DNA from: a bacterium
GTDB lineage: Bacteria > NPL-UPA2 > JAGMAN01
DNA length: 9,628 nt
Assembly (NCBI GenBank): GCA_023130215.1
Contig: JAGMAN010000013.1
Coordinates: forward strand, 1-9,628
Direction of reading: 5' to 3'
Part shown: piece after piece, positions 7,026 to 9,628 of the stretch
How the letters are laid out: every line of letters starts with the position of its first letter
Numbering within the stretch: the stretch's first letter is position 1
Program-made: the position numbers and the translations under genes
Notes under the pieces: model-generated
What the model saw: the letters and a program-made list of their open reading frames with translations, nothing else
What the model was told of the DNA's origin: nothing
The model's database searches: none

Positions 7026-7471
7026 TTTCCGGAGACTCCCATGATTCGCCACATCTCTTCCTGCAACCTGACCAATTCCCTGCTATCCTTCTTTCCCAGG
7101 GATTTAAGAATGGGAATGTAAAAATTCTCTACCTGCCGTCTGATTTTGGCAACTATCTTCCTTCCTTTATCAGTAATGGCTATCTCCACAATTCTCCGAT
7201 CTCGCCGGCTCCGTCTTCTCCTGGTCATCCTTTTCTGCACTAACCCATCGGTCATGGCAGTAACGGCACTGGTGGTTACATAAAGACAGCGAGCCGCTTT
7301 GGTCATAGTGCAAACACCTTCATCAACCAGGAAAGAAAGAAGATTATACTGGCTAACGCTGACCTTAACCTTGTTCAACTCGCCGAGGACCTGAGAGAAG
7401 AGTTGACGGTGAATCCTTTCCAAACAATCCTGGATTCTTCTAACATCCTTCCTCACCATCTCGTCTTTCAT
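7022..7471 (-). CDS. MarR-family transcriptional regulator of the efflux operon
   Basis: A 149-aa winged helix-turn-helix protein, typical MarR size, probably a dimeric repressor released by ligands of the pump. Residues about 38-75 contain the helix-turn-helix (MTKAARCLYVTTSAVTAMTDGL, split by the recognition helix at about 66-80). The wing holds the family DRR motif (D91-R92-R93) followed by IVEIAITDKG. The wing is strikingly basic: eight arginines in residues 84-93. Cysteines at 16, 54 and 62 could be redox-sensitive, but this is speculation. The ATG at 7471 has AAGGAGG 8 nt upstream. The stop overlaps the tolC-like start by 4 nt, so regulator, channel and pump form one transcript. A palindrome in its own leader suggests autoregulation. 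Confidence 0.93.
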   Translation of the reverse strand: MKDEMVRKDVRRIQDCLERIHRQLFSQVLGELNKVKVSVSQYNLLSFLVDEGVCTMTKAARCLYVTTSAVTAMTDGLVQKRMTRRRRSRRDRRIVEIAITDKGRKIVAKIRRQVENFYIPILKSLGKKDSRELVRLQEEMWRIMGVSGK

Positions 7472-7479
7472 ATTGTCAA

Positions 7480-7486
7480 CCTCCTT
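7480..7486 (-). promoter_or_regulatory. Ribosome binding site of marR
   Basis: AAGGAGG on the minus strand with 8 nt to the ATG at 7471. It is close to ideal and fixes the marR start. Confidence 0.75.
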
Positions 7487-7490
7487 AATA

Positions 7491-7517
7491 GTTAAATGGT
7501 TTAACTGTTAACCAATT
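7491..7517. promoter_or_regulatory. Probable MarR operator palindromes
   Basis: Two overlapping symmetric sites lie between the marR -10 box and its ribosome binding site. GTTAAA-TGG-TTTAAC (7491-7505) is perfect. The second spans 7495-7517, centred at 7506, and pairs at nine of eleven positions, with a perfect TTAAC-T-GTTAA core. The predicted marR transcription start (about 7513) falls inside, so bound protein would block the polymerase. Binding by this MarR is inferred from family habit and position. Confidence 0.6.
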
Positions 7518-7519
7518 GA

Positions 7520-7548
7520 ATTATACCACTAAACCAAAAAGTTGTCAA
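7520..7548 (-). promoter_or_regulatory. Consensus sigma70 promoter of the marR-tolC-RND operon
   Basis: On the minus strand a perfect TTGACA (7543-7548), a 17-nt spacer and a perfect TATAAT (7520-7525). Such a full-consensus promoter fits tight repression by the operator just downstream. The predicted 5' leader is about 40 nt. Confidence 0.85.
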
Positions 7549-7580
7549 GTCCTTCAGAAAAATTGAAAAATTGACAACTT
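7539..7580. repeat. Perfect 10-bp inverted repeat containing both divergent -35 boxes
   Basis: AAGTTGTCAA (7539-7548) and TTGACAACTT (7571-7580) are exact reverse complements separated by 22 bp. Each arm contains the TTGACA of one of the two divergent promoters plus four further shared bases. The match beyond the six -35 bases suggests a shared protein site or a duplicated promoter half, though chance cannot be excluded. Confidence 0.55.
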
Positions 7581-7600
7581 CTAAGTGATGGTGGTAGAAT
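7571..7600 (+). promoter_or_regulatory. Sigma70-type promoter of gltX-cobU
   Basis: TTGACA (7571-7576), an 18-nt spacer and TAGAAT (7595-7600). The expected start is near 7606-7608, only a few bases before the gltX ATG at 7610, predicting a nearly leaderless mRNA. AAGGA (7601-7605) is placed like a weak ribosome binding site but would lie at or upstream of the transcript start. Confidence 0.65.
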
Positions 7601-7609
7601 AAGGATGCT

Positions 7610-9064
7610 ATGACAGAGAAGGTCAGGGTTAGATTTGCTCCCAGTCCGACCGGCTTCTTACATATTGGCGGGGCCAGGACAGCTCTCTTCAACTGGCTCT
7701 TTGCCCGTCACCGGGGCGGGGAGTTTATCCTGCGCATCGAGGACACGGATGAGTCCCGTTCCACCAGGATAGCGGTGGATAATATCCTGGAGAACCTCCA
7801 CTGGCTCGGTCTTAACTGGGATGAGGGCCCTGAGAAGGGAGGCCGGTTCGGTCCTTATTTTCAGATGAAGCGTCTGGATACCTACCGCGGCTATAGCGAT
7901 GAGCTTCTGCGGGAAGAGCAGGCCTATTTCTGCTATTGCACTGCGGAGGAGTTGGCAGAGAGGAGGAAAGAAGCTTTAAAGAGGGGTTCACCTCCTGGTT
8001 ACGACGGCAGGTGCCGAGAGCTTTCTTCTCAGCAGAGAGAGAATTTAGAGAGCCCGGGAAGGGAGAGAGTGGTGCGGTTTAAGACCCCCCGGGAAGGAGT
8101 CACCCAGGTGAATGACCTGATCAGGGGAAGAGTGGAATTTGAAAATGCTCTTTTAGATGATTTCGTCATTATGAAATCCAGCGGCACTCCCACCTTCAAT
8201 TTTGCCAATGTAGTTGATGACCATCTCATGGAAATCAGCCATGTCATCAGAGGTGATGAACACCTTTCCAATACTCCTCGCCAGATTCTCCTTTACCAGG
8301 CTCTTGGTTTTTCGCTCCCTTCTTTTGGTCATCTCTCCATGATTTTAGGAACCGATAGGGCCAAGCTCAGTAAAAGGGAAGGAGCAATCTCCCTGGATTG
8401 GTATCGTGAGGAAGGATATTTGTCACAGGCTTTAGTCAACTATCTTGCCCTCTTAGGATGGGCTACCCCTGACAGTCAAGAACTTTTCTCCTCAGTAAAT
8501 GAGATAATCAGCAAGTTCTCCCTGAAGGGGATTGGCAAAACGGCCGCTATCTTCGACCTGAAGAAATTAGACTGGATGAATGGACAGCATATAAAGAGAC
8601 TTTCACCTGATGAAATTACTGAACTGGTAAGGCCTTATTTAGAGAAATCCAATCTCCTTAGGGGTGATGAGAGCGAGGAGTGGCTGAAGAAGGTAGTTGT
8701 GTTAGAGCAGGACCGCATTAAGACCTTATCTCAAATTGCAGAATATAGCGATTTCTTCTTCCTTCGCGAAATTGAATACGATGAGAAAGCAGGAAAGGTT
8801 CTCCGGAAAAAAGGCGCCTCCTGCCTTCTCCAGATTTATCGGGACAGGCTCAAAGACCTGGAGCCCTTTACCATAGAGAGACTGGAAGAGGTAGCCAGGG
8901 AGATAATTGCTGAGGAGAAGATAAGGGGAGGTGACCTCATCCATCCCACCCGGGCAGCTCTCACTGGACGAACGGTTGGACCTGGCCTGTTTGAGCTAAT
9001 GGCCCTTCTTGGGAAAGAGATGACCTTCCTGCGGCTGGATAAGGCAATAAAATGGAAAGGTTAA
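7610..9064 (+). CDS. gltX: Glutamyl-tRNA synthetase
   Basis: A cytoplasmic class I synthetase that charges tRNA-Glu with glutamate; in C5-pathway organisms Glu-tRNA also feeds tetrapyrrole synthesis. It is 484 aa, normal for the bacterial enzyme. The start is secure: MTEKVRVRFAPSPTGFLHIGG is the canonical N-terminus, with the HIGH-type motif H18-I-G-G21. The KMSKS-type motif is K252-L-S-K255-R. A zinc-site-like cluster is present: C108-x-C110, Y131 and C135 (YDGRC). RIEDTDESRS and the FANVVDDHLMEISHVIRGDEH segment are typical of the catalytic core. The helical anticodon-binding part runs from about residue 320 to the end. Whether it is discriminating or also charges tRNA-Gln cannot be told here. 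Its last 13 nt overlap cobU, so the two are probably co-transcribed and translationally coupled. Confidence 0.98.
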   Translation: MTEKVRVRFAPSPTGFLHIGGARTALFNWLFARHRGGEFILRIEDTDESRSTRIAVDNILENLHWLGLNWDEGPEKGGRFGPYFQMKRLDTYRGYSDELLREEQAYFCYCTAEELAERRKEALKRGSPPGYDGRCRELSSQQRENLESPGRERVVRFKTPREGVTQVNDLIRGRVEFENALLDDFVIMKSSGTPTFNFANVVDDHLMEISHVIRGDEHLSNTPRQILLYQALGFSLPSFGHLSMILGTDRAKLSKREGAISLDWYREEGYLSQALVNYLALLGWATPDSQELFSSVNEIISKFSLKGIGKTAAIFDLKKLDWMNGQHIKRLSPDEITELVRPYLEKSNLLRGDESEEWLKKVVVLEQDRIKTLSQIAEYSDFFFLREIEYDEKAGKVLRKKGASCLLQIYRDRLKDLEPFTIERLEEVAREIIAEEKIRGGDLIHPTRAALTGRTVGPGLFELMALLGKEMTFLRLDKAIKWKG

Positions 9065-9612
9065 TCTTCGTCACTGGCGGGGCTCGTAGCGGGAAGAGCA
9101 GCTTTGCCGTTAAGCTTGCCGCTCAATTGAGTAAGAAAGTTATCTTCATTGCTACCGCCGAGGCTCTGGATAAGGAGATGAAGGATAGGATAAAGAAGCA
9201 CCAAAGATGGCGTCAGAGAAGCTGGAAGACGGTAGAGGAGCCAGGAGATATAGACAAGATTTTGAGTGAGCTAAGGAAAAAGTATAGTCTGGTTCTTTTA
9301 GACTGTTTAACTCTCCTCATCTCTAATTGGCTGCTTTCCGGAAAGAAGGCTGTCTTTAAAGATGTCCGCTCGTTACTTAGGGCAGCCAGGGAAAGAGAAT
9401 CTCCCACCATTATCGTCTCCAATGAGGTGGGAATGGGGATAGTGCCGGACAACGAGCTGGGAAGACGATTCAGGGATATAGCCGGTAGAGTCAATCAAAT
9501 AGTGGCTGAGGAAGCAGATGCAGTCTATTTTCTGGTCTCTGGACTTCCCATAAAAATAAAAGGACCAAACCAAAATAAAAAACTTCGTGACCACAGAGGT
9601 CACAGAACTTAA
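9052..9612 (+). CDS. cobU: Adenosylcobinamide kinase / adenosylcobinamide-phosphate guanylyltransferase
   Basis: A cytoplasmic bifunctional enzyme that phosphorylates adenosylcobinamide and then transfers GMP to it, making the AdoCbi-GDP used by CobS. It is 186 aa, close to the family norm. The N-terminus gives the P-loop FVTGGARSGKSSFA (G9-S16). H50 in RIKKHQRWRQ matches the histidine that carries GMP in the Salmonella enzyme (His46). LVLLDCLTLLISNWL and the VSNEVGMGIVPDNELGRRFRD segment are diagnostic. The family normally ends near VSGLPIKIK; here about 16 further residues (GPNQNKKLRDHRGHRT) are encoded partly by a short repeat at 9587-9606. That tail is basic, low in hydrophobics and probably acquired. 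The ATG lies inside the gltX end (13-nt overlap). Confidence 0.95.
   Translation: MERLIFVTGGARSGKSSFAVKLAAQLSKKVIFIATAEALDKEMKDRIKKHQRWRQRSWKTVEEPGDIDKILSELRKKYSLVLLDCLTLLISNWLLSGKKAVFKDVRSLLRAARERESPTIIVSNEVGMGIVPDNELGRRFRDIAGRVNQIVAEEADAVYFLVSGLPIKIKGPNQNKKLRDHRGHRT
9587..9609. repeat. Short inverted/direct repeat at the cobU 3' end
   Basis: GTGACC-ACAGA-GGTCAC (9587-9603) is a perfect 6-bp inverted repeat. CACAGAGGT (9592-9600) and CACAGAACT (9601-9609) are tandem 9-bp near-copies. This CACAGAGGTCACAGA-type sequence resembles intergenic repeats I associate with several bacterial genomes (from memory, not checked). It encodes the last residues of CobU. No T-run follows, so it is not a standard terminator. 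Confidence 0.5.
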
Positions 9613-9628
9613 AACATGAGAATACAGA

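Noticed and set aside
7026-7052. GTG at 7052 as the start of the TolC-like protein
   Set aside because: It would put nine polar residues before an otherwise complete signal peptide and overlap marR by 31 nt; the ATG at 7025 with its ATGA junction is better.
9616-9628. ATG after cobU that might start another plus-strand gene
   Set aside because: Only four codons remain before the window ends and no Shine-Dalgarno precedes it.

Overview
The window comes from a bacterium with an outer membrane: it carries a TolC-type outer-membrane channel, an RND inner-membrane pump and an L,D-transpeptidase. Base composition is moderate, genes are tightly packed with several overlapping start/stop codons, and the promoters are sigma70-like. 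I cannot assign a phylum from the sequence. The set looks like an ordinary chromosomal segment of a poorly sampled, perhaps uncultivated, lineage rather than a plasmid or phage. No transposase, integrase or CRISPR array is present.

Layout, minus strand (genes read right to left). At 7471-2341 lies a compact efflux operon, marR > tolC-like > RND pump, with 4-nt and 16-nt overlaps. It is driven by a consensus promoter (TTGACA-N17-TATAAT) and has a palindromic operator over the predicted transcription start. No periplasmic adaptor (membrane fusion protein) gene is in it. Below it, 2252-2180 is tRNA-Arg(CCG) with its own promoter. About 20 bp past the tRNA 3' end there is an N-terminally truncated HAD-phosphatase remnant whose end overlaps cobS (cobalamin synthase, 1976-1245). 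After a 128-bp gap rich in inverted repeats comes an L,D-transpeptidase with a TM anchor, TPRs, LysM and YkuD domain (1116 to the left edge, C-terminus cut off).

Layout, plus strand. gltX (glutamyl-tRNA synthetase, 7610-9064) diverges from marR and overlaps cobU (adenosylcobinamide kinase/guanylyltransferase, 9052-9612) by 13 nt. The gltX promoter lies so close to the start codon that the mRNA should be nearly leaderless. The last codons of cobU run into a short inverted/direct repeat that looks like part of a dispersed repeat.

Functionally there are three themes: regulated efflux, cobamide nucleotide-loop assembly (CobU makes AdoCbi-GDP, CobS joins it to alpha-ribazole) and cell-wall cross-linking. 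gltX may connect to the cobamide theme because Glu-tRNA is the C5-pathway precursor of tetrapyrroles. I found no convincing wholly new system. The points most worth checking are the adaptor-less efflux operon, the gene fragment abutting the tRNA, the symmetric divergent promoter with a near-leaderless gltX, and the repeat-extended CobU tail.
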